Shown: positions 26,717 to 35,793 of the stretch, one piece after another
Numbering within the stretch: position 1 is the first letter of the stretch
How the letters are laid out: every line of letters begins with the position of its first letter
From: Methylobacterium sp. W2
Lineage (GTDB): Bacteria; Pseudomonadota; Alphaproteobacteria; Rhizobiales; Beijerinckiaceae
DNA length: 64,000 nucleotides
Direction: 5' to 3'
Assembly: GCF_020662345.1 (NCBI RefSeq)
Contig: NZ_VMOA01000012.1
Span: forward strand, 1 to 64,000
The notes under the pieces: model-generated
Seen by the model: the letters and a program-made list of their open reading frames with translations, nothing else
What the model was told of the DNA's origin: nothing
The model's database searches: none
Position numbers and translations under genes: made by a program

Positions 26717-26821
26717 CTACCGCAGAGGGGCCAGCGCCACCGCCCAGACGACGAACGCGCCGGAGAGCAACCCGAAGGCCATGAATTCCACCGCGCCGGT
26801 CAGGATCATCCGCTTGAGCAT
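26717..26821 (-). CDS. 34-residue SOS-controlled membrane micro-protein
   Basis: ATG 26821 to TAG 26717 encodes 34 residues: a short basic head (MLKRMIL), one hydrophobic helix to about residue 31 (EFMAFGLLSGAFVVWAVALA) and a short PLR end. GAGAGG lies about 8 bases before the ATG. Directly upstream is a promoter whose spacer is filled by an alphaproteobacterial LexA box, so expression on DNA damage is expected. Size, topology and control recall Caulobacter SidA, a 29-residue SOS division inhibitor; the likeness is in design, and I cannot claim sequence homology. Confidence 0.6.
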   Translation of the reverse strand: MLKRMILTGAVEFMAFGLLSGAFVVWAVALAPLR

Positions 26822-26847
26822 TGTGATCGCCTCTCGTTGACGTGACG

Positions 26848-26876
26848 ATCTTTGTTCCTGTTTTGTTCTGTGTAAA
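26848..26876 (-). promoter_or_regulatory. Promoter with embedded LexA operator
   Basis: On the minus strand TTTACA (26871-26876) and AAAGAT (26848-26853) stand 17 bases apart. The spacer contains GAAC-N7-GAAC (26854-26868), exactly the LexA-binding direct repeat of alphaproteobacteria. The ATG of the micro-protein is 27 bases past the -10 box. LexA bound here would block RNA polymerase. Confidence 0.7.
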
Positions 26877-27169
26877 GCGGAAATTCAGCGCGCGTCGCGA
26901 GGTGGTTAGCGAGCGGTAAACATCCTGATACAGCCCGGTGCCGGCCCCATCTGCCATGCGTCGCCGTTCTGCTTCGCCGCCCGACATGCTCCCTCGAGGC
27001 CATGTCCGAGACTCTCGCGATCGATCGGCGGGCTTCGTCAGAAAGCGGACAAATAGTCATCCCTACGCAACCCGATCAGCCCCGAAGAACTTGAAAGGCC
27101 AATCAGGGCGAAGAACCGCGGATAACATTCCATTCTCGGCCGATTTCGCTATCTTATGTGAAGGGTCGA

Positions 27170-28426
27170 ATGCGAATACATCTCGTCGCCATCGGCTCCC
27201 ATGGCGACGTCCTTCCGTTTCTCGCCATCGGCGCTGAATTCCTCCGTCGCGGACAAGATGTAATCTTGGCCGCCCCCGCCCCTTTCGCGGATCATGCGGC
27301 GCGGATCGGCTTGCCGTTCCACTCCCTCGGGGACAATTGCGACTACCGCCGCATCACCGCCGACCCCGAACTCTGGCATCCGCGCCGGGGGGCGGCCGCC
27401 CTGTTCGGAAACATGGCCGCCGCCACCGAGCAGACCTATCGCTGGATCGCCGCGAACGCGCGCAAGGGCCACTCGATCGTGGTGGCCTCGACGCTGGCCT
27501 TCGGCGCGCGCGTGGCACAGGAGAAGCTGCGCCTTCCCGTCATCACGATCCACGCGATGCCGCTGCTGATGGAGAGCCGTTATGCCTCCCCGATCCTGCC
27601 GGGCGTGCCGCTCCCCGCCTGGACGCCGTCTCGGGTTCGCCACTGGGTCGGCCGGGGCGCCGACAAATACGTGATCGGCCCGGCTGCCTTACCGACGATC
27701 AACGCGTTTCGGCAGGAACTCGGCCTCAACCCCGTGCGTCGGCTGCGTTACTGGTGGAACAGCCCCTCCCGTGTCCTGCTGCTCTTTCCCGACTGGTTCG
27801 CGGCCTCTCAGCCGGATTGGCCCCAGCAGGCCAGGCATGTGGGCTTTCCCATCGCGGATCGCTTCGGCGACACGGACCGCCTCGGGCCGCGTCTCACGCG
27901 ATTCCTGAGGGGCGGGGATGCCCCCCTGGTCTTCACTTACGGATCGGCCATGCGCCAGGCATCGGGCTTCTTCCGCACCGCCCTCGCCATCTGCGAGCGT
28001 CTGGGGCGGCGGGGCGTACTGCTCGCTCCGGAGCACGGTCAGGTTCCCGAGTCCCTTCCGGATAACCTGATCCATGTCCCGTATGCGCCGCTCAGCGTCC
28101 TGCTGCCCCGGTCGGCGGCGTTGATCCATCATGGCGGGATCGGCACCGTGGCGCAGGCCCTGGCCGCCGGCACGCCGCAGATGATCGTTCCGGTGGCGTT
28201 CGATCATTTCGACGAGGCGGCACGCGTGAAGCGCCTCGGCGCCGGGATGAGCCTGAGTCGGCGCCGTTTCACGCCCGCGCGCGGCGCGCGCCGGCTTCGC
28301 CGCCTGCTGGCCTCGGCCGAGGTGGCGCGAGCCTGTGGAGATCTGAGGCTGCGCCTCGACGGGCTGGACGGAGTCGGCGCCGCTTGCGACGCGATCGAGC
28401 AGATGGCGCCCCGACGCCGCCGCTGA
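27170..28426 (+). CDS. GT1-family glycosyltransferase (UGT-like)
   Basis: A 418-residue GT-B enzyme. N-terminal MRIHLVAIGSHGDVLPFLAIG is the acceptor-side start typical of the UDP-glucosyl/macrolide glycosyltransferases. The C-terminal donor domain has FTYGSAMRQ, VPYAPLSVLLPRSAALIHHGGIGTVAQALAAGTPQMIVP (shown here in pieces), the glycosyltransferase 28 pattern with HHGG. Substrate unknown; sterol-, lipid- or carotenoid-type aglycones are usual for this group. GTG at 27158 is an alternative start. Stands alone. Confidence 0.85.
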   Translation: MRIHLVAIGSHGDVLPFLAIGAEFLRRGQDVILAAPAPFADHAARIGLPFHSLGDNCDYRRITADPELWHPRRGAAALFGNMAAATEQTYRWIAANARKGHSIVVASTLAFGARVAQEKLRLPVITIHAMPLLMESRYASPILPGVPLPAWTPSRVRHWVGRGADKYVIGPAALPTINAFRQELGLNPVRRLRYWWNSPSRVLLLFPDWFAASQPDWPQQARHVGFPIADRFGDTDRLGPRLTRFLRGGDAPLVFTYGSAMRQASGFFRTALAICERLGRRGVLLAPEHGQVPESLPDNLIHVPYAPLSVLLPRSAALIHHGGIGTVAQALAAGTPQMIVPVAFDHFDEAARVKRLGAGMSLSRRRFTPARGARRLRRLLASAEVARACGDLRLRLDGLDGVGAACDAIEQMAPRRRR

Positions 28427-28466
28427 GCCCGGCGGGTCGTTTTCCTGCTCTTCGCCGATCCGGCTT

Positions 28467-29180
28467 TTAAGCCAGCTGCTCGATCAACCCGTCCCGAATG
28501 GTGACGCGCCGGTCCATGCGGGCGGCGAGCTCCATGTTGTGGGTGGCCACCAGCGCCGCGAGGCCCGAGGCGCGGACCAGCGAGACGAGGATGCCGAAGA
28601 CATGCGCCGCCGTGTGCGGGTCGAGGTTGCCGGTCGGCTCGTCGGCCAGGAGCAGGCGCGGGCCGTTGGCGACCGCACGGGCTATGGCGACGCGCTGCTG
28701 CTCGCCACCCGACAATTCGGCCGGGCGGTGGACCAAGCGCTCCTTCAGGCCGAGGAAGCTCAGGAGTTCGGTGGCGCGCGCCTTGGCCTCCTTGGCACCG
28801 AGGCCGCGGATGAGCTGGGGCATCACCACGTTCTCCAGGGCCGAGAATTCCGGCAGGAGGTGGTGGAACTGGTAGACGAAGCCCATCTCCTCGCGGCGAA
28901 AGCGAGTGCGCTCGGCATCGGGCATGGCCGCCGTGGGCTGGCCACCGATATAGACCTCGCCCCCATCGGGCCGCTCCAGCAGGCCGGCGAGATGCAATAG
29001 CGTCGACTTGCCGGCCCCCGAGGGTGCCACCAGTGCCACGAGTTCACCGGGCCAGATCGCGAGATCGGCGCCGCGCAGGATGTCGAGGGCCCCCGTCCCC
29101 TGCGTGTAGCGGCGTTCGACTTTGGCGAAGAACAGGGCCGGGACCGGCTGCGCGCCGGCCGCCTCGGCTTGGGTTGTCAT
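28467..29180 (-). CDS. lolD: Lipoprotein-releasing ABC ATPase LolD
   Basis: A 237-residue ATPase. Walker [17 protein letters not shown]-loop [17 protein letters not shown] (the HHLLPEF part is typical of LolD), signature [14 protein letters not shown], Walker [13 protein letters not shown] and the H-loop ATHNMELA are present. With the membrane partner upstream it extracts outer-membrane lipoproteins from the inner membrane. Third gene of the proS-lolC-lolD run on the minus strand. Confidence 0.93.
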   Translation of the reverse strand: MTTQAEAAGAQPVPALFFAKVERRYTQGTGALDILRGADLAIWPGELVALVAPSGAGKSTLLHLAGLLERPDGGEVYIGGQPTAAMPDAERTRFRREEMGFVYQFHHLLPEFSALENVVMPQLIRGLGAKEAKARATELLSFLGLKERLVHRPAELSGGEQQRVAIARAVANGPRLLLADEPTGNLDPHTAAHVFGILVSLVRASGLAALVATHNMELAARMDRRVTIRDGLIEQLA

Positions 29181-29197
29181 GATGGTTGAATCTCCCC

Positions 29198-30502
29198 TCA
29201 GCCGTAACGCAGGGCCTGCACCGGATCGAGCCGGGCGGCGCGCCAGGAGGGATAGAGCGTCGCCACGAGCGACAGGGCGATGGAGGTGAGGACCACCACC
29301 GTGATCTCGCCGGAATTCATCTCGGCCGGGATCTCGGCCAGGAACCGTACGGTCGGGTCCCAGGCCGAGGGAAACAGCACCCGCTGGATCGGCTTGATGT
29401 TGAGGGTGATGAGCGTCCCGAGAGCCAGCCCGCTCAACGTCCCGACCACGCCGATGAGCGCCCCGTTGATGAGAAAGACCCGCATCACGGTGCCGGGCGT
29501 GGCACCCATGGTCCGTAGGATCGCGATGTCGCTCGACTTGTCGCGCACCAGCAGGATCAGGCCCGAGACGATGTTGAGGGTCGCCACCACGACGATGAGG
29601 CTGAGGATGAGGAACATCACGTTCCGCTCCACCTCCAGCGCCCCGAAGAAAGTTCGGTTGCGCTGGCGCCAGTCGGTGAGAAGGACGGGCCGCTCGGCCG
29701 CCATTTCGAGATCGGGCCGCAATTGCGCCACGGCGTCGGCATTGTCGAGATAGACCTCGATCAGGCTGACGTCGCTGTCCCGGTTGAAGAAGGCCTGGGA
29801 TTCGGCCAGCGGCATGAACACGAAGGTGGCGTCGAACTCGGTCATGCCGATCTCGAAAATCGCCTTGACCGTATAGGCCTTGGTGCGTGGCGCGGTGCCG
29901 AACGGTGTCGTCGCGCCCTTCGGCGTGGACAGGGTGATCTGGTCGCCGGCCTGGAGGCCGAGCGATTCCGCGAGCCGCCGCCCGATGGCGACGCCCGTCC
30001 CGTCATCGAACCCGTCGAGGGTGCCGCCCCGGATGGTCTTGGCGATGGAGCCGATGGAATCGATGTCCTCGCCCCTGATGCCGCGTACCAGCACGCCGCT
30101 GCCGCCATAGGGCGACGAGGCAAAGGCCTGGCCTTCCACCAGGGGGATCGCCGAGCGGACGCCGGCGACCTTGGAAAGGCGGTCGGACAGATCGACGTAA
30201 TCGGTGAACAGCTTGTCGATGGGGGTGACGAAGACGTGGCCGTTGATGCCGACAATCTTCGAGAGCAGTTCGGTGCGGAAGCCGTTCATCACCGAGAGGA
30301 CGATGATGAGGGTGGCGACCCCGAGGGCGATGCCGAGGACCGAGAAGAAGGCGACGACGGAGACGCCGCCGCCGCGCCGCCGGGCCCGGAGATAGCGCCC
30401 GGCGATGATCCATTCGAAGGCCGCGAAGGGCGGCGTGCTGCCGCGCTTGAACAGGCCGGAGAGACCCGCCAGCCGTTCCTTCACCGTCTCTGCCAGAGCC
30501 AT
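29198..30502 (-). CDS. lolC: Lipoprotein-releasing membrane protein LolC/LolE
   Basis: A 434-residue permease with four membrane helices (one near residue 45-70, three between about 290 and 425) around a large periplasmic domain, the MacB/FtsX layout of LolC and Lol[19 protein letters not shown] and [18 protein letters not shown] are typical of the family. Only one such gene is present, so the transporter is probably a homodimer with LolD, as in many alphaproteobacteria. Starts 7 bases after the proS stop. Confidence 0.92.
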   Translation of the reverse strand: MALAETVKERLAGLSGLFKRGSTPPFAAFEWIIAGRYLRARRRGGGVSVVAFFSVLGIALGVATLIIVLSVMNGFRTELLSKIVGINGHVFVTPIDKLFTDYVDLSDRLSKVAGVRSAIPLVEGQAFASSPYGGSGVLVRGIRGEDIDSIGSIAKTIRGGTLDGFDDGTGVAIGRRLAESLGLQAGDQITLSTPKGATTPFGTAPRTKAYTVKAIFEIGMTEFDATFVFMPLAESQAFFNRDSDVSLIEVYLDNADAVAQLRPDLEMAAERPVLLTDWRQRNRTFFGALEVERNVMFLILSLIVVVATLNIVSGLILLVRDKSSDIAILRTMGATPGTVMRVFLINGALIGVVGTLSGLALGTLITLNIKPIQRVLFPSAWDPTVRFLAEIPAEMNSGEITVVVLTSIALSLVATLYPSWRAARLDPVQALRYG

Positions 30503-30509
30503 GCGGGCC

Positions 30510-31835
30510 TCAGCTCCGCTTCAGGCGCGAGATCAGGTCGATGGGCGCCACGCTCTCGCGCTCGCCGCCAGAGCGCCGCTTGATCTCGACCTTGCCCTCG
30601 GCGAGGCCGCGCGGGCCCACCACGACCTGCCAGGGCAGGCCGATGAGATCGGCGGTGGCGAACTTGGCGCCGGGACGCTCGTCGCGGTCGTCGTAGAGGA
30701 CCGTCAGGCCGCTGGCCTCGAGGTTGGACTGGATCTCGGCGCAGGCCGCGTCGGTCGCCGCATCGCCGGTCTTGAGGTTGATGAGGGCGACGTCGAAGGG
30801 CGCCACGGAATCCGGCCAAATGATGCCGGCCTCGTCGTGCGACGCCTCGATGATCGCCGCCACCAGCCGGCTCGGGCCGATGCCGTAGGAACCCATATGC
30901 ACGGGGCGGTCGACGCCGTCCGGCCCGGTGACCTTGGCCCCCATCGCCTCGGAATACTTGGTGCCGAAATAGAAGATGTGCCCGACCTCGATGCCGCGCG
31001 CGGCCATCTGCTTGTCCTCGCCGACCTCGGCAAAGGCGGCGGGCTCGTGCATCTCGGAGGTAGCGGCGTAGAGCGAGGTCCAGCGGTCCACGGTGCCCTG
31101 GAGGCCGGCGACGTCGTCGAAATCGGTGGTCACCGGCGGAACGTCGAAATCGAGGTACTGCCTGTCGCAGAACACCTCGCTCTCGCCGGTCTGGGCCAGG
31201 ATGATGAATTCGTGGCTGAGGTCACCGCCGATCGGGCCGGTATCGGCGCGCATGGGGATCGCCTTGAGGCCGAGGCCGGCGAAGGTGCGCAGATACGCCA
31301 CGAACATCTTGTTGTAGGCGTGCCGGGCCGTCGCCTGATCGATATCGAACGAGTAGGCGTCCTTCATCAGGAACTCGCGCGAGCGCATGGTGCCGAAGCG
31401 CGGCCGCACCTCGTCGCGGAACTTCCACGAGATCTGGTAGAGGTTCTTCGGCAGGTCCTTGTAGGAGCGCACGCTGCCGCGGAAGATCTCGGTGATGACC
31501 TCCTCGGCGGTGGGGCCGAACAGCATCTCGCGGTCGTGCCGGTCGGAAATGCGCAGCATCTCCTTGCCGTAGGCCTCGTAGCGGCCGGATTCCTTCCACA
31601 ACTCCGCCGACTGGATCGACGGCATCAGCAGTTCGATGGCACCGGACCGGTCCTGCTCCTCGCGGACCACCGCGCAGACCCTGTTGAGCACACGGAGGCC
31701 CAAGGGCAGCCAGGCATAGATGCCCGCCGCTTCCTGACGGATCAGGCCGGCCCGCAGCATCAGGCGATGGGAGACGATCTCCGCCTCCTTGGGCGTCTCG
31801 CGCAGGGTCGGCAGGAAATAGCGGGAGAGACGCAT
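30510..31835 (-). CDS. proS: Proline-tRNA ligase, short alphaproteobacterial type
   Basis: A 441-residue class II synthetase. Motif 1 region [15 protein letters not shown], motif 2 [25 protein letters not shown], motif 3 [14 protein letters not shown], and the anticodon-binding domain at the C-terminus ([21 protein letters not shown]). It lacks the INS editing domain between motifs 2 and 3, so it is the short form usual in this class. I start at [13 protein letters not shown] (31835); the frame opens earlier but the family begins here. Confidence 0.95.
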   Translation of the reverse strand: MRLSRYFLPTLRETPKEAEIVSHRLMLRAGLIRQEAAGIYAWLPLGLRVLNRVCAVVREEQDRSGAIELLMPSIQSAELWKESGRYEAYGKEMLRISDRHDREMLFGPTAEEVITEIFRGSVRSYKDLPKNLYQISWKFRDEVRPRFGTMRSREFLMKDAYSFDIDQATARHAYNKMFVAYLRTFAGLGLKAIPMRADTGPIGGDLSHEFIILAQTGESEVFCDRQYLDFDVPPVTTDFDDVAGLQGTVDRWTSLYAATSEMHEPAAFAEVGEDKQMAARGIEVGHIFYFGTKYSEAMGAKVTGPDGVDRPVHMGSYGIGPSRLVAAIIEASHDEAGIIWPDSVAPFDVALINLKTGDAATDAACAEIQSNLEASGLTVLYDDRDERPGAKFATADLIGLPWQVVVGPRGLAEGKVEIKRRSGGERESVAPIDLISRLKRS

Positions 31836-32031
31836 CGGGGGCCCTGGATCGTTTTGGAGCGCGATCGTACCGCGCATCGTTGCGGGGCACACAACACATT
31901 GCATCGAGAAAAGACAAGCGCCGTGCGGGCTCAGGGAAAGCCCCGCATGGTCACGGAAGCGGGTCGCGGGCGAAATGGCAGCCTAAACTCGCCAACTCCT
32001 GCAAAAAAACGCCAGGAATCATCTCCGAAGG

Positions 32032-32060
32032 CGTGACAATGCGCAATCCAGTTCCTATAA
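32032..32060 (+). promoter_or_regulatory. Sigma70-type promoter for a putative sRNA
   Basis: CGTGAC (32032-32037) and CTATAA (32055-32060) are 17 bases apart, close to the alphaproteobacterial consensus CTTGAC-N17-CTATAT. It faces a gene-free stretch ending in a strong terminator. Start of transcription would be near 32067. Confidence 0.5.
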
Positions 32061-32066
32061 GCGCCA

Positions 32067-32215
32067 CCGTGATGGTCGCGACGCCCGGAGAGGCAGCGCG
32101 AGGTCCGAGTCTCGGGAGGAAATTTCAGCCGCCACGCCGTCAGAAATGCGTGAGATAAAATAGGCTGACACGTCATCTGTCGTCTCAAAAGCAAGGCTCA
32201 CGCCTTGCTTTTTTT
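32067..32215 (+). ncRNA. Candidate orphan small RNA
   Basis: A stretch of about 149 bases between a promoter-like pair and an intrinsic terminator, in the 470-base gap between proS and the DUF1467 gene. Inner pairing such as CCCGGAGA with TCTCGGG suggests structure. A 39-codon frame (32039-32158) crosses it but has no recognisable product. I do not recognise a known RNA family. Confidence 0.45.
32188..32215 (+). terminator. Intrinsic terminator
   Basis: GCAAGGC (32191-32197), four-base loop, GCCTTGC (32202-32208), then seven T. On the minus strand the same stem is followed by four T, so it can also end the mce-DUF1467 transcript, whose last stop is at 32308. Confidence 0.8.
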
Positions 32216-32307
32216 ATTGTCGGCACCCCGCGGATACGGGCGCAGGACGGTCCGACGCTCGCCTAATCCGACACTTGCCCGATCCGACATATGTCCGGAT
32301 CGCGGCG

Positions 32308-32652
32308 CTACAGCCCCGACAGCTCGAAGATCGGGATCACTACGAGAAAGACGAGGCTGGCGAGCAGGGTCGTCCAGATCGCCTTCTCGAGCAGGCGCGG
32401 GGCCGCAGGCGCCCCCGGATCCTGCCCCGGCACGATCAGCGACGGGTCGGTCTCGACCTGATTGCGCAGCGGCAGGATCACGAAGAGCAGCGTCCACCAC
32501 ACCACGAAATACAGGGCGAAGGCCCCGAACACCGTCAGCTTGAACAGCACTACGGCGAGCGCCGCCACGGCCGAGACGATGACGAGCATGGTGGCCAGCG
32601 TCCGCCAGACCGTCGCCGAGACGGTCTGGACGAGGGCGTTCACGCCGCTCAC
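32308..32652 (-). CDS. DUF1467 family membrane protein
   Basis: A 114-residue protein with membrane helices at about residues 23-62 (two, including GAFALYFVVWWTLLFVILPL) and 92-112. The WWTLLFVILPLRNQ-E segment is the DUF1467 hallmark. Unknown function. Its start overlaps the mce stop by 4 bases, so the two are coupled; this pairing recurs in alphaproteobacteria. The frame could start at an internal ATG 21 codons later. Confidence 0.8.
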   Translation of the reverse strand: MSGVNALVQTVSATVWRTLATMLVIVSAVAALAVVLFKLTVFGAFALYFVVWWTLLFVILPLRNQVETDPSLIVPGQDPGAPAAPRLLEKAIWTTLLASLVFLVVIPIFELSGL

Positions 32653-33053
32653 ACCTGCTCCAGCTCGACGAGGGTGCCGAGGAAGTCCTTGGGGTGGAGA
32701 AACAGCACCGGCTTGCCATGGGCGCCGATCTTCGGCTCGCCAGTGCCGAGGACGCGGGCGCCCTGGGCCTTCAGCTTATCGCGGGCGGCGATGATGTCGT
32801 CGACCTCGTAGCAGACATGGTGCACGCCGCCATTGGGGTTGCGCTCCACGAAGCTCTCGATGGGCGAGCCCTCGCCCAGCGGCGACATCAGCTCGACCTT
32901 GCTGTTGGGCAGGTTCACGAACACCACCGTCACGCCGTGCTCCGGCTGCGGCAGGGGCTCGGTGACCGTGGCGCCGAGGGTGTCGCGATAGATGGCACAG
33001 GCCGCGTCGAGGTCGCGCACGGCGATGGCCACGTGGTTCAGGCGTCCGATCAT
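32649..33053 (-). CDS. mce: Methylmalonyl-CoA epimerase
   Basis: A 134-residue vicinal-oxygen-chelate protein: RLNHVAIAVRDLDAACAIY at the start with the first metal histidine, VELMSPLGEGSPIESF, GGVHHVCYEVDD with the second histidine, and the final LVELEQV with the metal glutamate. It inverts (2S)- and (2R)-methylmalonyl-CoA, used in propionate breakdown and in the ethylmalonyl-CoA pathway of methylotrophs. Coupled to DUF1467. Confidence 0.93.
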   Translation of the reverse strand: MIGRLNHVAIAVRDLDAACAIYRDTLGATVTEPLPQPEHGVTVVFVNLPNSKVELMSPLGEGSPIESFVERNPNGGVHHVCYEVDDIIAARDKLKAQGARVLGTGEPKIGAHGKPVLFLHPKDFLGTLVELEQV

Positions 33054-33095
33054 GGTCTGCTCCCCTCTTTCGCTCTCGTCATCCTACCCATCGCC

Positions 33096-33206
33096 CTCAT
33101 CCTGAGGTGCCGCGCCAGCGGCCTCGAAGGAGCCCTCCAGTGGTCGCAGCGCGTACTGAAGGGCTCCTTCGAGGCCTTCGCTGCGCTCCGGACACCTCAG
33201 GATGAG
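33096..33206. repeat. Dispersed palindromic repeat, copy B
   Basis: A complete unit of 111 bases: 14-base perfect terminal inverted repeats (CTCATCCTGAGGTG, 33096-33109, and its complement, 33193-33206) and inner 21-base arms (33120-33140 and 33156-33176) differing at one base. Folds into a long hairpin. Lies between mce and rnj. Confidence 0.9.
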
Positions 33207-33254
33207 GTCGCGGGGTGGAAGGGCAACGTCAGGCCACCGTTCCACCCCGCTTTC

Positions 33255-34931
33255 TCATACCTCCACCACCTGCACGTGGCAGGCGGGCTTCTTGCCCCAG
33301 GCCTCGTTCACGGCCGAGCGGATCGCCCGGTCGACGGCCTTCTCCACGGCCTCGGCATCCTTGCGCTTCTGCTTCGACAGGCCGCTGAGAGTGCGCGTCA
33401 CCGCCTCGACGGCGACGTCGAGCATCGGCTGGCCGTTCTTGCCGCGGTTGGGCAGGCCCATGATGTCGATGGCAGGCTCGCCGAGAACCTCGCCCTGGAC
33501 GTCGATGGCGATGGCGACAGACACGACGCCGGCTTGCGACAGCTTGCGCCGCTCGGGGATGGCGCGGTCCTTGCCGTCGATCAGGATGTTGCCATCCTTG
33601 AACAGGCGGCCGGCCTTCACGTGCTCAACGATCGCCGGCGTGCCGGGGGCGAGGCGCACGACGCTGCCGTTGCGGGCCTTGACCACGTTGCCGACGCCCT
33701 GGGCGAGGGCGAAGCGGGCGTGCTCGTCGAGATGCAGCGCTTCGCCGTGGACGGGGATCGCGGTCCTCGGCCGGGTCCAGGCATACATCTCGGCCATCTC
33801 GTCGCGGCGCGGGTGGCCGGAGACGTGGACGAGCTTCGTCCGGTCGGTCACCACCTCGATGCCGGCATTGATCAGGTCGTTGATGATCGCACCCACCGCC
33901 CGCTCGTTGCCGGGAATGGCGCGAGACGAGAAGATCACGCGATCGCCGGCGGCCAGCGTCACGTCGGGATGATCGTCGCGGGAGACGCGGGCGAGCGCCG
34001 CACGCTCCTCGCCCTGCGAGCCGGTGAGCAGGCAGACCACCTTGTCGCGGGGCAGGTAGCCGTAGCTGTCGGCCGAGCGGAAATCAGGCAGGCCGTCGAG
34101 GAAGCCGCATTCGCGGGCAACGCCGATGACCCGGTCCATGGCCCGCCCGACGGCGATGACCTCGCGGCCGCAATCGCGTGCTGCTTCGGCCACCGCCCGC
34201 ATGCGGGCGACGTTGGAGGCGAAGGTGGTGACGGCGACCCGGTGAGGCGCCTCGGCGATGAGCTCGCGCAGGGTGGCGGCGACCTCGGCCTCGCTCGGGC
34301 TGCGGCCCTCGCGCACGACGTTGGTCGAATCGCTGATCATCGCGATGATGCCCTCGTCGCCCAGCTTGCGGAACGAGGCTTCCGAGGTGACGTCGCCGAG
34401 GATCGGCGTGGCGTCGAGCTTCCAATCGCCCGTATGCAGGACGAGGCCGTGCGCCGTGCGGATGGCGACCGCATTCGATTCCGGGATCGAGTGCGAGACC
34501 GGAACGTATTCGATCTCGAAGGGACCGACCGTCACCGGCTTGTGCGCCGCGATCTCGCGCAGGATTACCTTCGGCGCACCCGGCTCGCTGAGGCGCCGCG
34601 CCTCGAGCAGGTTCTTGGCAAAGCGCGTGGCGTAGACCGGCGCCTTCAGCTTGGGCCACAGCTCACCGATGGCGCCGATATGGTCCTCGTGCGCGTGGGT
34701 GATGAAGATGGCGAGGAGGTCGTCCTTGCGCTCTTCGATGAAGCTCAGATCTGGGAACATCAGGTCGATGCCCGGGAAGCCCTCTTCCCCGGCAAAGCCC
34801 ATTCCGCAATCGACCATGATCCATTTCCGGCGCTTTTCCGGCCCGAAGCCGTAGAGCGCCGCATTCATGCCGATCTCGCCCACGCCGCCGAGCGGCACGA
34901 AGACGAGTTCGTCTTGCCCTGTCGTCATCAC
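33255..34931 (-). CDS. rnj: Ribonuclease J
   Basis: A 558-residue beta-CASP metallo-beta-lactamase nuclease with 5'-3' exo and endo activity in rRNA and mRNA maturation. Motifs: VDCGMGFAGEEG, the zinc motif FITHAHEDHIGAIGELW, VSHSIPES, HTGDWKLD, SDSTNV, and the beta-CASP HVSGHPRRDE and PVHGEALHL. The C-terminal domain includes HVKAGRLFKDG. Located at the tail of the nuo-birA transcript, 9 bases after birA. Confidence 0.94.
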   Translation of the reverse strand: MMTTGQDELVFVPLGGVGEIGMNAALYGFGPEKRRKWIMVDCGMGFAGEEGFPGIDLMFPDLSFIEERKDDLLAIFITHAHEDHIGAIGELWPKLKAPVYATRFAKNLLEARRLSEPGAPKVILREIAAHKPVTVGPFEIEYVPVSHSIPESNAVAIRTAHGLVLHTGDWKLDATPILGDVTSEASFRKLGDEGIIAMISDSTNVVREGRSPSEAEVAATLRELIAEAPHRVAVTTFASNVARMRAVAEAARDCGREVIAVGRAMDRVIGVARECGFLDGLPDFRSADSYGYLPRDKVVCLLTGSQGEERAALARVSRDDHPDVTLAAGDRVIFSSRAIPGNERAVGAIINDLINAGIEVVTDRTKLVHVSGHPRRDEMAEMYAWTRPRTAIPVHGEALHLDEHARFALAQGVGNVVKARNGSVVRLAPGTPAIVEHVKAGRLFKDGNILIDGKDRAIPERRKLSQAGVVSVAIAIDVQGEVLGEPAIDIMGLPNRGKNGQPMLDVAVEAVTRTLSGLSKQKRKDAEAVEKAVDRAIRSAVNEAWGKKPACHVQVVEV

Positions 34932-34940
34932 TGTAAAACC

Positions 34941-35789
34941 TCAAGCCGCCGTCGCGGCCGAACCCAAATGCACCTCGCCCGCCGTCACGGTCCGTCGCGT
35001 CCCATCATCCGATCGGACGACGAGCCGCCCCGCCTCGTCGATCGTCTCGAAAATTCCGTGCACGATCTCGCCGCCGATCCGCACCGAGACCGGTGCGCCG
35101 ATTCCGGCGGCGTCGTCGAGCCAAAGCCGGCGGATCGATGAGAATCCGCCGCCCCGGCTCCAAAGTCGCGCTGCAGCGACGATCTCGTCCGACAGATAGT
35201 CGAACAGATCCTCGGCGCGCGTTTCGTACGAACTCTGACTGAGGCTTGTCGCGGGATAAGGCAAGTCCTGCGGTGACGCGGCGACATTGACGCCAAAGCC
35301 AATCACCGCCGTTCTGCGCCCGCCGGGATGGGTCTCGGCCTCCAGGAGCAGACCCGCGAGCTTCGCGCCGGAGACCAGGACGTCATTGGGCCATTTCAGG
35401 CGGAAGGGGCTCGTGCCACCCACTTTCCCACCGCCGACCTCATCCTGAGGTGATCTGATTGGTTGTTTAGGGTGAGAGGGTCTGATCGTTCGCTTCAGAG
35501 CCGCGATCAGTGCCACGCCTGCCACGAAGCCCAAGCTCGGCACCTGGACCGGATCGACGTCCGAGACCGGCCAGAGCAGGCTGGCCGTGAGGTTGCCGGG
35601 CAGGGACGCCCATTGGCTTCCCCTGCGACCGCGCCCCGACTCCTGCCTCAGCGCGACGACCCAGAGCGGTCCCCTCTCGCCCTGGCGCGCGAGGTCCATC
35701 GCCTGCGTGTTAGTGGAGCCGAGGCTCTCGTGAACGTGAAGTCGATGCCCGGCGGCCTTGGCCGCCGCGCCGAGGCGATATCCCGACAC
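34941..35789 (-). CDS. birA: Biotin-protein ligase, with repeat-derived insertion
   Basis: A 282-residue ligase transferring biotin to acyl-CoA carboxylase carriers; no N-terminal DNA-binding domain, so it is the non-repressor type. HESLGSTNTQAMDLA, the biotin/AMP loop GRGRRGSQW (residues 52-60), PFRLKWPNDVLVSGAKLAG and the C-terminal SH3-like domain are normal. Residues about 101-126, between GVALIAALKR and PFRLKWPND, are extra; they include SPQDE encoded by the 14-base end of the dispersed repeat. The frame is intact. Starts 4 bases after nuoN. Confidence 0.92.
   Translation of the reverse strand: MSGYRLGAAAKAAGHRLHVHESLGSTNTQAMDLARQGERGPLWVVALRQESGRGRRGSQWASLPGNLTASLLWPVSDVDPVQVPSLGFVAGVALIAALKRTIRPSHPKQPIRSPQDEVGGGKVGGTSPFRLKWPNDVLVSGAKLAGLLLEAETHPGGRRTAVIGFGVNVAASPQDLPYPATSLSQSSYETRAEDLFDYLSDEIVAAARLWSRGGGFSSIRRLWLDDAAGIGAPVSVRIGGEIVHGIFETIDEAGRLVVRSDDGTRRTVTAGEVHLGSAATAA
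35439..35452. repeat. Dispersed palindromic repeat, half-unit C inside birA
   Basis: The exact 14-base end CTCATCCTGAGGTG of copy B occurs here, alone, within the coding sequence of birA. No inner arms follow. It is read in frame and encodes SPQDE on the minus strand. Confidence 0.75.
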
Positions 35790-35793
35790 AATC

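Noticed and set aside
32039..32158. A 39-codon ORF inside the sRNA candidate
   Set aside because: Its start lies within the promoter spacer, so the predicted transcript would not include it, and the peptide has no feature of note.
32694..35141. An 815-codon plus-strand frame
   Set aside because: It is antisense to mce, rnj and birA, whose motifs are unambiguous, and its translation is Asp/Val/Gly/His-rich without domains.
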